Source: Ulota crispa (Eukaryota; Streptophyta; Bryopsida; Orthotrichales; Orthotrichaceae). Taken from it: DNA of 64,000 nucleotides. Position numbers and translations under genes: made by a program. Numbering within the stretch: the first letter of the stretch is position 1; every line of letters starts with the position of its first letter. Under the pieces are notes generated by a model, which was given only the letters and a program-made list of their open reading frames with translations, did no database searches and was not told the DNA's origin. Where the stretch lies: positions 10,160,409 to 10,224,408 of the forward strand of contig OY987250.1 of assembly GCA_963920765.1 (NCBI GenBank), in the 5' to 3' direction. This document shows, piece after piece, positions 47,680 to 59,502 of the stretch.

Positions 47680-50600
47680 TTAAGGTCTAGTATAGTACAG
47701 AGAGTTTGGAAGCTTAAAGACACGTTTGCCGGTTGCCTCACCAGTAAGGTCACTCCATTGATCTCCAATTCCAGCCCAAATACGGAAGCCCTTGTTTTCA
47801 AGCTCCAGCCTGGCCTTTGTCTTAAACTCCACTACTGGTCCTGGTTCCGACCTGGTTGTAGAGTAATCACCACAATCTTAGCACATGAGTCAATCTCCAA
47901 AATGAAAACTCAGTTCTACTATTTCAAGGTGGAATAATATCAAGGTAGCCATGCCCCAGGCGACAACAAGGACAAGTTACAGCAAAGTATTTGGCCCAGA
48001 ACTCACTAACCTTAGAATAAGAATATAGTCTTCGTATCCCACATTATTCAAATTTTTTACAGTTACATGCCGTTGATGTTCTACTCTATCAGAAACGACG
48101 GCAAAGCTCCAGTTCAGGGCTTTCAGCTCCTGGTACAAGGACAACATTGGTCCCAAGGGAGGCATTTTTGCAAGTTCCACATAGCTATCCCAGACGTCCT
48201 GCTTGAATAGATCCGCCCTGCACAGAAGCAAACAGAAACAGCATTAGTCAAGGAAAATCCATTTCTTCCATCCACCTGGTATCCAGCCTAATCCACTGCA
48301 TGAGTGAAACTTATCAAAAACATCAGCAACCAGCAAAAGCGGTCCTGCTTCAAAAATTCTTTCGGTTAAACCTCGGCAGATAATAGAACCAAAGTTTCTG
48401 CTGCAAAAAAGCTATAAAAAAACATGATCACAATGAACACATCGACATCAAAAACAAGTAATCTAGCAGAGAAGGTCCATGGCACTCATGAGCAAAGAGT
48501 ACTACCAGCAATGCCTCTCGCAGCGTCTCTGTAACTTTAGAGATGAAAACCATTGTACCACAGGCTGGCATTTCGAGATGAAACATCCTAAAACTTCCTC
48601 ACTAGCTTTTGTTAATGCAAGGTCTCCTCTAGAAATATGCATTTAAGCCCGAAGTGCTTCTATGTGCATATATTTTGAAAAGTGCTTTTAGGAGAAGTTT
48701 CCATTATGTACCAAGTCTTCACTCACTTAGACAATACCTACAGAGCAACACCTTTTGAGTATTTTGGTGCTTACTTTGCTCCAACAGTTGGTTTAGTAAA
48801 AACAAAAATCCAACTAGAGAACCTAAGTCTCGACAAAAAAAGTGCACATATTATTCAAGCACTTTTATGATGTACTCCCTCTGTCCCTCTGAAAACGTCC
48901 AAAAAGCTTCCTTGCAAAGGATTAACTGTGTTTTTAGTCTTTGTGCTAGTGACACATGCACTCTAAAATCAATATACCATCCACCAAATGTATGCAAACT
49001 CTCCAGTTTTGATATCATTGTTTAGGGACCCAAATTCCATGCAAAAAGTACCATATTTGTGCATGTAAAGATTAATAGCAATGGTACCTTATATGGGCAA
49101 GGCCAAGCTTGCTAGGAGAGGTATGCTCCCTAATCGCTTAACTTGCCCCCATGAGATCATTGAACATGGCAAACGCTTTCTTAGCTTTTGAAATCAGCAA
49201 AAGGAAGCTTTTTAGTGGTACAAGAAATGTGTCTGATTTGGACGTTTTTAGAGGGACAGAGGGAGTATCTTTTTGTCCTTTTGGGAATGCTCACCCAAAA
49301 TGGTGGCGCCTGAGTAAAGGAAGGCTGGACAACATGGTGTCGTCCAGGTCAAGGATGACCATGTCTTGACCATCAGACGACGCAACCACTGCCGCTCTCA
49401 AGAACGTTCTTGCTGCGTCGACGGCGCTTGCAAAGTCCAGATAATACTGCCCCGAGTCCACATAAATTTGTGCGTTTATAATGCAGTCCTGTGGCAGAGT
49501 CCAGTTCTGGAAATTGTTCAACTCTGCATTCAGAGCGAAGCTGGCACACTGGTTGGGAGTCTGCAAAATGATGGGCTTGTCTTGGCATTGCCCCAACAGA
49601 ATGGACAGTGTCACCACCACGGTGAACAGCAGGATCCCTAACGTTGCCAAGGCGGACAAAACGATGGTCACCGCCAGAGACGATAAGTAAATCCCGGAGT
49701 CGTCTATTTGAACATACGTGCTGCCAAATCCGTACCTGCTTCCATATACTGCACACAACCGACCAAGTCTGGTGTTTCTCAAAAATTGTCCAAAACATGA
49801 GCACCACTAGATTTGCAAGCAAAATCAACTCGGAAAGGAAGGACACATCAAATCCAAAAGTGCCACTTCATCAGGTGTTTCTCAAAGCTTTGTTAAACTA
49901 GTGTACTGTACTTTCCCTTGATCGCTTACTGTACCTATTTGTTGTAGATGAGGTTTTAAAACCTCTACCAGTATGACTTTCAGCTTTCATAACTTCTATA
50001 TAACCTTCCCATTTGGTTGTGTAATGGATTGATAAAATCTTTCAGAGATTGTCCAAAACATGAGCACCACTAGAATTGCAAGCAAAGTCAACTCGGAAAG
50101 GAAGGACACATCAAATCCAAAAGTGCCACTTCATCAGGTGTTTCTTTCTCAAAGCTTTGTTAAGCTAGTGTACTGTACTTTCCCTTGATCGCTTACTGTA
50201 CCTCTTTGTTGAAGATGAGATTTTAAAACCTCTACCAGTAAAACTTTGAGCTTTCATAACTTCTTATATATAACCTTCCCATTTGGTTATGTAATGGAAC
50301 GATAAAACCTCTTTCACTTCTCAACAAGAAAATGAAACAATTTAGATCAGTCAAACAGTAAGAACTAGGCTCAACAACAATAGTGACATTTTTAAGTGTC
50401 CCACCCTTATAAGTAGTTCTCTTGAAGCATCACTGAAACTGCAGGCAAAGTCAGATTCTAAAATAGGGACACTACGATTCCCAAAAGCGGTACTTTATCT
50501 ATTGCTCTATCGCCAAAGATCAGCAGCAATTCTAGAACATTTGCAAAAAAAACTTTGAGGCTCGGTAATTTTTGTATCAAGAATCCAAATAATGTATGAT

Positions 50601-51394
50601 TTTATGCGTTGGAATCCTCTTTTACTTGCCAATAACAAGAGCAACAAACAAAACTCCACTAAAAGATTTGGCCCTTCTAATAAGAGAACTCAATTAACGA
50701 TTTCAAGTGTACCTACCTTTCCCACGAGATCGCCAAAATCCAAAAGAGATACTTTATCTATTGCTCTATCGCCAAAGACCAGCAATTCTAGAGCATTTGC
50801 GAAAAATACTTTGAGGCTCGGTAACTTTTGTATCAGGAATCCAAATGGTGCATTCTTTTGTGCGTTGGAATCCTCTGTCACTTGCCAACAACAAGAGCAT
50901 CAAGCCAAAACTCCACTAAAAAATTTGGCCATTCTAATAAGAGGACCCAATTGACGACTTCGGGTGTCTTTACCTTTCCCACGACATCGCCAAAATCCAA
51001 CGTGGACAGTTCATCTATTCCCAATCGAGGACGCAGATTTTTACGGTTTCAAAGCAAACAAGTACTAACCCTAATTCGGAAAATGGCGAAACACCATCAA
51101 GATTCCAGCACCGTACTACAAATCAAACGCATTCCTCAGAATTGAACTGAATCGCGAACACAATTGCAAACTTCTGGAGCTATTATTACCTAAGCCACGT
51201 CGGCTTCCCAAGAGCGAGTCCGTGGAGTAACGCCGGCTGCTGAACGAGGAGCTGGAGCTCGACCGCCGGCTCCCGAGAGAAAGATCGCTTCCCGAATCCA
51301 GGCGGTAACTGAACGACCTCGGCACAACAACACTGGATGCCGGCAACAGCAATTCTCGATGATGCTCCCCGATCAACGGGGCGGCCTCCGCCAT
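47680..51394 (-). CDS. Membrane-anchored HAD subfamily IIIB acid phosphatase (four exons)
   Basis: Related to plant acid phosphatases and vegetative storage proteins. Exons in transcript order: 51394-51190, 49748-49295, 48217-48011, 47851-47680. They join in phase to 345 residues. A cytosolic Ser/Arg-rich head (SSSSSSFSSRRYSTDS) precedes one membrane helix (about residues 88-120). A luminal or extracellular phosphatase domain follows. Motif I is VILDLDDTMLS (nucleophile about D202); motif II is FAVVSDRVEHQR, with Ser where many relatives have Thr. The later lysine region VEFKTKARLELENKGFRIW and GDQWSDLTG (metal-binding Asp) are intact. This family hydrolyses phosphate esters; the substrate is unknown. 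The type II anchor distinguishes it from the soluble secreted members. Intron 1 contains two tandem arrays of about 260-bp units, and intron 2 a Stowaway-like element. The start is the first ATG of a GC-rich first exon. Confidence 0.92.
48875..49265. mobile_element. Stowaway-like MITE in phosphatase intron 2
   Basis: 391 bp flanked by TA (48873 and 49266). The termini CTCCCTCTGTCCCTCT match as inverted repeats for 28 of 29 bases and fit the plant Stowaway (Tc1/mariner) consensus CTCCCTCCGTCCC. Non-coding. Confidence 0.92.
49785..50312. repeat. 263-bp tandem duplication in phosphatase intron 1
   Basis: Two copies starting ATTGTCCAAAACATGAGCAC at 49785 and 50048, highly similar throughout, including TGTACTGTACTTTCCCTTG and CATTTGGTT.TGTAATGGA. 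Confidence 0.92.
50491..51025. repeat. About 259-bp tandem array in phosphatase intron 1
   Basis: Two full units starting TACTTTATCTATTGCTCTAT at 50491 and 50750. A truncated third begins near 51006. Units share TTTGAGGCTCGGTAA and CGTTGGAATCCTCT. Confidence 0.88.
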
Positions 51395-51947
51395 CGACCC
51401 GAATTCTCTTAACCCTCCCTCGGCCCCTCCTAGTGGGCAGGTACTGTAGTCATCGATCGAAGCGCCATGGTCACCACCAAACCATCGTGGCAGAGAAACC
51501 CAGGCGGAGGCGCTGCAGCAAGGATGATGAGGGGATTAGGAAAGCAGCAGCAGCAGCAGCCATGGCTGCGTCGACAGCGGCAATGATCAGACAGGCGATG
51601 GTGCGCAGGCTCCGCATCGACGGAGGAGACGGAGTTATCCCACGCTGATCAGCGGAACCAGCTCGCACGGCTTTCCTTCCGGTCTACAGTGGAAAGCATT
51701 TCGGTTTTGCCAAGCTAGTCTTCCTTCGCTAGGCTCAAAAGTCCATTCACATGCAAAGCTTTGTAAGTAAGGGGGCGGTTCACACTAGGCCTAGGGGTAA
51801 GGTAGGTAGGTTGACAAGCGACACTTAAAAGGAGCTGATCTGCCCTTTCATAGGCATTTTGAGGCAAGAAGATTTTTGTGTCTAATTTTTAGACAAAGAG
51901 AAATGGATGTCAAATGTAACACAAATTTTTTCATATATTTTGAAGCA
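51395..51947. other. Upstream region of the phosphatase gene
   Basis: A GC-rich island with a short GCA/CAG trinucleotide run near 51547 and several minus-strand ATGs upstream of 51394, which would be uORFs if transcribed. Plus-strand frames here look like chance products of GC richness. Confidence 0.5.
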
Positions 51948-51951
51948 TTAA

Positions 51952-52706
51952 CCCCTGAGCACCCCAGCAACCAGATTCTGGCCGTTGCCTATTTCAAAGG
52001 TTAGTTTGAGGTCTTGGATTTAACTTTTTGATCTTGCTATAAACTACAATTATGAAGGTTTTCAAGTTATCCATGCCAATGGAGTATTGGTGAGGAAAGC
52101 CAATTGTTGCATAAGTGCTGCAAGAGATTTGATTGGATAAACCACCATACGGGGCATGGTGGCAAGCAACTTTTTACAAGCTACAACTTGTCAATATCCC
52201 TTGCAAGCTTCCTTGCGTGTGCTTTGTGGTAAAGGGAAATTTGTTGGCAAGGGTTCAAGCATGTTCTAAACCCTTATTATGGCAATCATCACTAACTGTG
52301 CCGGTCATTGTTTTCCGTGCAATAGGGATTTGAAGCCCTAAAACTTGACATTAAAAAAGGTGCAATCTTCAATAATTTACAAGTGTGTGCATTCACATCT
52401 AATCTTGTTGCTCACAGAATTTTAGATGAATTTGGGGCTTATGGAATTTTGTAAAAATCATCAAATAGCAAATATCTATCAAAAAATGAGGTTTTTGACA
52501 TCACATGTTATTTAATCAAATGTTATAATCTCCCATCTCCCATAGTCAATTGTTCCCAAAACTTGCAAGCCATTATCTAAGTACATGTTCCACTATTTTC
52601 AATGGTCACTTTTTGTGAATCATGTGATTGAATGAGATACAATGCATCAAAGTTGTTGGTCTCCAAAAACCCTGATTTTGGTGAAAACGGCATGGGCACT
52701 CAGGGG
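51952..52706. mobile_element. TTAA-flanked MITE, copy 3
   Basis: TTAA (51948) then CCCCTGAGCACCC; right end GGGCACTCAGGGG then TTAA (52707). The ends are inverted repeats with one or two mismatches and intact target duplication. 755 bp, non-coding. Confidence 0.8.
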
Positions 52707-53066
52707 TTAAGATAGGAGCACCTATAGGCTTGAAACTAAGGGTTTTGTAGTAGGAAAATCAGTTGATGAAATTTTGAAAAAATATATTGTTAAGTTAGGA
52801 AGAGGAAATCAAAAATATTGGCATCAATTTGAAAGTTTCAATTATAAGCTTTTGTTCACAAAGATTTTTCAAAGTCCTAAATCACTCAAAATGTATAGTT
52901 GTGTGTAGGAGATGTTTTTGGTGTGCTCACATGCTCATAATACCATCTTGAGGAGTTTCTTAAATAGTGAGATGGGGCACTCAAAATTGTCATGCCAATC
53001 ACCCAAAACCATCACTTTGTCACTCATAACCAATTTCTTCTTTATAATTGTTAGTCACTAACATCA

Positions 53067-53583
53067 CTAACACAAGTAGGTACCAGGGATGGGGACACTA
53101 ACAGTAAGGGGTGCTCCTACCTTATTGTACTGTTGATGAATTTTCAAAGTTTTTTGTAGTAGGCACCTATTTGTAATTCTAGGTCTTCCATAAACCGTTC
53201 CCCTGTACTTGTACTTGTGAAGAGATGAGGTAAAATCAAGGTGAGTATGATTGGCTCTTGCAGTAGAATACACCTTTTCTTTTATGATTAAGAAGGGTCC
53301 ATTCAAAAACCTCCTCATACCCATTCTTGAGCTACCTATGGGATGCTTTTCAAGAGAGGGATCGCTATTTGAGCTACCTACCTTAGTCACACCTTCTTCA
53401 CTCTTCATAGAGTGGGGTGTGGCACTCTCTCCTTGATTTGTGGAAACCCCATTCTGTGAAGATTGAGAAGTTTTTTTCTTCACCTTTGGAGGAGAGGAAT
53501 GGGCATGAAGAAGTTTTAGCACGTAAAGTTTTTACTAATGCAAGTCTCTTTTTCATCTTGTTCTTCTTGCTTTCACCTTCCAC
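53067..53583 (-). pseudogene. Unrecognised ORF fragments
   Basis: Two overlapping minus-strand frames join plausibly with a frameshift. One reads MEGESKKNKMKKRLALVKT (53583-53527); the other reads LLHAHSSPPKVKKKTSQS and on through SRMGMRRFLNGPFLIIKEK to 53067. The product is Lys/Ser-rich with a short hydrophobic stretch. No domain recognised. It may be a decayed transposon-related or host gene piece. Confidence 0.3.
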
Positions 53584-53599
53584 ATAGTTGAAGACCTTG

Positions 53600-55641
53600 G
53601 TTGAGTGTGTAAATGTAACTTGCTTTCATACCACATCACCATTTTCTAAGTAAACTCATTCTTCATTCTCTATTGCCTACAAAAGGAGAGTCATAATGTA
53701 CCTTCTTCATGGAGAAGTTCTCCCATTGACTCTTATTTCCATTTTACAACTTCTCATTCTTTGAAAAATTTTTCATTCTTGGATAAGGCATGACTACCCC
53801 TACTATGTCTCACGTTCCATTAAAATTTGAGAAGTTGGATTCATTGATTTAAAGCTAAAAACTAGGATTTAGAGCTTCACACTATGTCCCAAATCTTACG
53901 TCCCAGTTGCTTACATGGCAACACTTTTTGCAAAAAATCGGCACCAGTAAAGATCAAATTTCACCAAAGGTTTGGATCCACCATCTAACTAGACCGGTCT
54001 AGGATAAAAATATGTCCTAAAAAATGGGTTCTCGACTACAAATGTCCTAAACAATTATAATTGAGGCTTTGTACTATTATTTAGGACATTTGCAGCTGTT
54101 GTGAACTAGTTGTTTAGGACACAGTTTTCTTATAGTGACCCAACTTTTAGCCCAAGTCCCAGCAACATATTTGCATAATATATTCATGGCTTTCTTTGGT
54201 AATATTCCTTTTGCCCATAATAACTCATCAAAAAATGGGATCTCACATTGAGGTGGGACTTACAAAGATGGGATGTGGGGGCATAGTGTAAATCATCCCT
54301 AAGTTGGAAAGATGATAATATATAGTTTAACAATGTTGTACTATACAAAATCTTAAAATCACACAAAAATTTAAAAACCATAACATAATGTTTAACATCT
54401 AGTGCTGCCATTGTTTTCTAACATATATTTGCTTACATTCTCTCAAGCAAGTGTATTATTATTATTCAAGGCATGGGGTTGCTTTAGAGATATTGTACTT
54501 CATATTGATTGCCATGATTTGAGCATCTTCCTCTTTTCTTGGTCTGCAACAATGCCACATCAAATCTTTAACAGCCTTCTACAGATTCTCTGTACAATTC
54601 AAGTTTGGAGAGTTTGCAGGTTAGATTAGCTTTGTCACACCGTGAGCTTTTTCTCCATTGCAACGGAAATAAGCTAAGTTATAATGGAGTGGAGCGCCAT
54701 CTTCCATCTATTGCAAAAGTTTAAGGTAGAAGGCTCAAAAATTGTCCAGGCTCAAAAATTGCTCACCATCCAAAATGTTCTCATTCTGTACATGTAATTT
54801 TTCATAGATTTATATAATGTATAGCAGATGTACATTTGTGGAGGTGCACCATTTTAGAGTCCTATTATCTTTTCATTTCAAAATTTCACAACTAATTTTA
54901 CAAAACTCCAAAAAATATGAAACAACTTGAATTAGATGTCAATTCCTCTTGTCTTTCAAAAAAATTTACTAAAAATTATTTCAAGAAGTTCTACCTCCCA
55001 AAATTCAATTTCAGCCCTTAGATGGTCGGTTTTCGAGCCTCTTACCTTAAAATAGTTCACGTGGGATAGTTGTGCAGTTCTAAGTAAAACTTGCTTGATA
55101 TTTGTTTATCAACAATAATGACTAAATTACATATTGTCTTTTTGTCTTGAAGTAATATTATAAGAGGGCATTTACTAAAGCCACCCCATGCACTTCGAAG
55201 CATCATCAAATATTACCCACGCTCAAAAGTCAATCCTGTACAATTCCATGTATGTCTTTTCTATGATTTTTGCTATGTCCTAATTTGCATTGAAGTCTTT
55301 CCAATTTTGGATGACAATTAACACCAAAATCCATGCATTTCATTCCACTTGATGTGTTCTCACAATAAGGCTCCTTTCCTCATTATTCAACATTCTAAAT
55401 GTCATCAGGCCCAATCCAATTTTGCAATAATCAATTAATTGATCTCATTGTCAAAATCTTGGTTGTGCAAAGACAAGTACGCCAATAGCAACAACAATTT
55501 TTTAGTATGCTAGTCACCTTCTTCAAATGTTGCACACTCTATTGCAATGAATTTAATTCCCACAATTGTGATCTTTAAACATTATGAAGTTTAATGAGCA
55601 ACTGCCGTCAAGGTATTGCAATGGCTCAAAGAGCTCGATAG
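53600..55641. other. Non-coding stretch
   Basis: No gene supported. It includes dispersed repeat copy B at 54828-55045. A GTCCTAAAAAATGGG / TTTAGGACATTTGCAGC inverted pair lies at about 54014-54120. Confidence 0.45.
54828..55045 (-). repeat. Dispersed repeat, copy B
   Basis: Diverged reverse complement of 23965-24185. Shared in order: CTTGTCTTTCAA, ACTAAAAATTATTTCAAGAAG and CAGCCCTTAGATGGTC (with small differences). Confidence 0.6.
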
Positions 55642-55645
55642 TTAA

Positions 55646-56582
55646 CCCCTAAAATTCTTTTTTGTTTAGAGGCCCAAAACTGCTTCAAAATACTAGTCCC
55701 CAAGCTAGGGTCAAAATATTCATTGAAATTTACTATTTCACAAATCCAAGTGTAGGATCTTCTAGTTGACTTGCACAACTACATTATCCCACAACTAAAT
55801 TATCCCAAAATTTTAGAATGAATATCCCCACCAATTGCAAGATCAGAATGCCTAAATTTCAAAATGTAGGTTTTTCTAATCCTTCCAGAAGGTGAAGTTT
55901 TGATTTCAAACTTTTTAGAAAAAAACACATATGTTGTATTTCTTGTGCAATTTTTGCAATATGTTGAAAAATGGGTTGAAAGCATATATAACAAAACTTA
56001 ACCAAAAAATCGTTGGATTCATTTTTACAAAAGTTGTAAAGTAAAAGGTATTGATGAATGAAAGATATAACTAATATGCTAATAAGTTTTGGAAGAATTT
56101 GAAAATTGTTAATCCCAATGGTGAGAATGCTCTAACAGACGATTAGTAATTTTATTTTTCATTTTCATTTGTAATTTTTCAAAATTGAGAGTAAAAGATA
56201 ACTTTATATGTTTTTTCTACCCTCTTCCTACCTTCATTGCCCGCAAAAGAAAACTCCTTGTAACTCTTACCTCATTATTTGGAATTGAGTGATTCAATTT
56301 TTTTTGAGTAGGTATCATTCAATACAATTATATAAAAATATAAAAATAAAATTTAGAATATATTTTTTGTTGCCCGGTCTGACATTGAAATTGAAAAAAC
56401 CTTATAACTTTTGCACTACTTATTGGACTAACATGAAATAAAGCTTTACATGTAGATTATGATGAGTAGCGTCCATCCTAAAAATTTCATGAAAAATTTC
56501 CAAAATATGAAGTCAATAGAGCCTGCCCGAGTTTCTCATAAAACCCAAAGTGCCCAAAGTGGGCTCCTTGGGCCTTTAGGGG
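55646..56582. mobile_element. TTAA-flanked MITE, copy 4
   Basis: TTAA (55642) then CCCCTAAA; right end TTTAGGGG then TTAA (56583). 937 bp, the same size class as copies 1 and 2. The inner inverted repeat resumes after a short insertion in the left arm (GAGGCCCAA versus TTGGGCC). Confidence 0.75.
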
Positions 56583-56586
56583 TTAA

Positions 56587-59155
56587 AGATCGATTTCTAA
56601 ACTTGTGAAACCACATTTTCCTTAATTTGGTCAAACCCTGTAACTCCTGATAATTTTCCAAAAAAAAATGGTGGAGGTTGAAGACTACTCACAAGTTGAT
56701 AAAAAGGCAATTAATTTGATGGGAAAAAAATTCAGATCAAGGCATCTAGATTTAGATGAATGGATTGCTTCTCGTAAACAACAAAGCCATCACATCAAAA
56801 ATTCAAATTATTTTTTGGGGCCGGTTGTAATTTAGGCAGTGAATGAGCTATAGCAATTTCTAAGCTCTATAGTACTTATATCCCGGCCTCTTTAACACTA
56901 AACTTTGTTCATGTAGAAATTTCTTATAACTGTTCATTTTGAAATACCAATTTTTTCTTAAATTTTGAATATTAACTTTAGGTTTCAGATTACATTCAAA
57001 GAAATTAAACTTTCTACTTCTATTACCAATGTTTATATTTAGATTTTAGATTTTAAAAGTCAAAATTCAAAATTTCTCCCACAACTCATTACAGCCAAAA
57101 TGCCAAGGAATTTAGAGTATTGTTGTTTGTAATAGTTTTTTCATTGCTAAATTAAACAAGATTCTGTTTTTTTTAAGCTGGTTTCATCATATTAGGCCTT
57201 GCAATGGGCACTCGAAGTTTCGCAAACACACTTTATCGGAAATTATTTCACCCATTCTGCAAATAACGTTTAGGGAATTGCTAATGCAACACCTCCATGT
57301 TGTTAATCCATCACCCTAAGGTAGATAAATGATTTTTGTAAATCTTGCCACCATAGCATGAACATTGATGTTTGGTCTTTCAACCAAAAATGCACAAAAG
57401 TTAAACAAATAGTACAAGACTGGAAAAGTCTCATTTGGACAATTTCATCAAATCAAAATCTTGTAAAAACCAAACAAGCAATATAGTGTGGCTTGTTTGG
57501 TACCAATTTTAAAAAAACAAGCATACTTCAACCATGATTTGGGACTCCTTTTTTGATATAAAGCCCTCATCCTTGATCTTTATGCCACCTAAATGACGTA
57601 TGGCAGCAAACTTCAGGTTTTGCATTAATAATATGAAAGTGTTACTTTAACAATTCTGCAACATTTATGGACAACAAGTCACATAGGAAGTCATTGTTGA
57701 GTTACACAAAAACATGCTCTTATCATACTACTAAAATCACAATGACCTTTGTAACATCACATATGACTTCTACAATATCCTTGGAGGGTCACACCCCTTT
57801 ACAATTGGATACCACCTGCAATAATGGGGTAATTAAATGGGGGGTATTTATATTTTTTAAGGTAATTTTTTCCTCCCTTTCTTTAAATAAAAAGCTACTT
57901 TAGTCTATTTTAGGGCACCCTGCGCTTATTTCTAAATGGTTATATGATCTAATTTTTCAAACTCTATTTTTTTACAAACACAAAAGTATCATAAAAAAAA
58001 TTGTGTATATAATGAGATTATAGAAGACTTTGGCCCTTACAAGCATTCGAATTACAAAAAGCACCTTTGAAAGAGAAAACGTAGCAAAGAACATGAAGTT
58101 GAAGCAAAAAACTAATCAATCCCACACCGCAAACAATCTTATGCAAACAACCAATTACAATCCCCCACCACACAGAACCGTAAGCAAATTAAGAAATCCA
58201 GCCCTAAACATGCCAACAAGGAAAACAAATCCAACCCTAAATGCAAACTCCACTAAGCTCAAACTCTCGCACTTGCAAGTACAACGTTGTGAGGAAAATT
58301 ATGTAAGGAGGATGAGAAGCTTCAATTGCACAACACCCTCGCCGCCACTTTCAGTGCGCTCAGCTAATCTAGGGAGAGAAAAATCGCAAATAGCAAGAAA
58401 GCAATTCCAAATATGAGAATCCTAAGTGCTAGCAAGAGCAATGAAAAGCTTAGCATAACATCGTGTAAAGAATCCAATGTGCTTGCCAGCACAAACCCTA
58501 GCCTACTCTCGATATTCCACAACAATGTCAGCCTTTGCCAACACGCTTGACCCTTCTTCAATTACCCTACAGCCTGCTGGTAAACCCTAAACCGTTACAA
58601 CCCAAAATCTAGACAGAAAAATCCATTTTTCATCCATATTTCTCATGAACTCTAAACCTTACACTCATCCTAACTCATCCTAACTCATCCTAGTAAATTC
58701 TTTTAGGGTAATCCTATAATTCCCACCCTTTTTTTTTCTACAATATTCTAAAATAAAGAATTATACACCAATACACCACCATATTTTACATATAACAAAG
58801 CAAGAAATATTTTTCCAATGCTATGGTAAATCTAAAAAATATATAACATTTATCTCCAATGAATAAAACTGACCCTATTTTTATCAAACACAGTTTACTA
58901 AAAATTGGAGAGTGACCCCGAGACAATATCACATCTTCAGTCAATTTTGAATTTTTCAACAATTCTAATGGTGAATGCGTTGCAAGCGCGCTAGTAAGTT
59001 ATGTGTGTAAAATTTTACTAAAGAAACCCAATTCAAATAAAGGACCAACCATCCTTACATTCAACAGTAAGTGACGACGAACGCGTCTCATCCATCCCAA
59101 AAGCTTCACAGAAAACAGGCAAATTATCGTAAAACTGAAGATAATACATCTATTT
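56587..59155. other. AT-rich non-coding stretch
   Basis: No gene supported. A 128-codon frame at 58030-58416 is Asn/Thr/Lys-rich without motifs. A TAACTCATCC triplet repeat sits near 58672. Confidence 0.5.
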
Positions 59156-59163
59156 CCACGTGG
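59156..59163. promoter_or_regulatory. G-box (CCACGTGG)
   Basis: A perfect palindromic G-box 340 bases upstream of the start of the ABM-like gene. Such sites bind bZIP and bHLH factors, often in light-responsive genes. Function here is inferred from position. Confidence 0.5.
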
Positions 59164-59502
59164 CGGCCACGGATTGAATCTCCACCAGCTTGTGGATAGT
59201 GCCTTCCCGACCTATGTCGGTTCTCCTCCAACAATCCATTCAATTTCCAAGATTTGATTGCCCAAATCTACCAAACTCGTATCCTGATTCGTCCAAATCT
59301 ACACCTTCGCCCTGATTTTGGGGCTTGAGCTTCTTCATCGAAGATCAAAGGTGTTCCTCCTCGGCAACCCATTCCATCCCGAGCAAATTTCGTTTGTGGC
59401 GCAACTCCCATTGCAGATTGTTGGTTGGTTTTACCGATTGCATAGCCGCATTTGAGGTTTTTGGGGTTTTTTGCGGTTTTTTGGGATCTTTCTGTGGGAA
59501 AG

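Noticed and set aside
51337-51668. GC-rich open frames on both strands above the phosphatase start
   Set aside because: Low-complexity Ala/Arg products without domains. Best explained as 5' UTR and promoter of the minus-strand gene.
58030-58416. 128-codon plus-strand frame rich in Asn, Thr and Lys
   Set aside because: The composition simply mirrors the AT-rich DNA. No motifs, no start context and no neighbours that support it.
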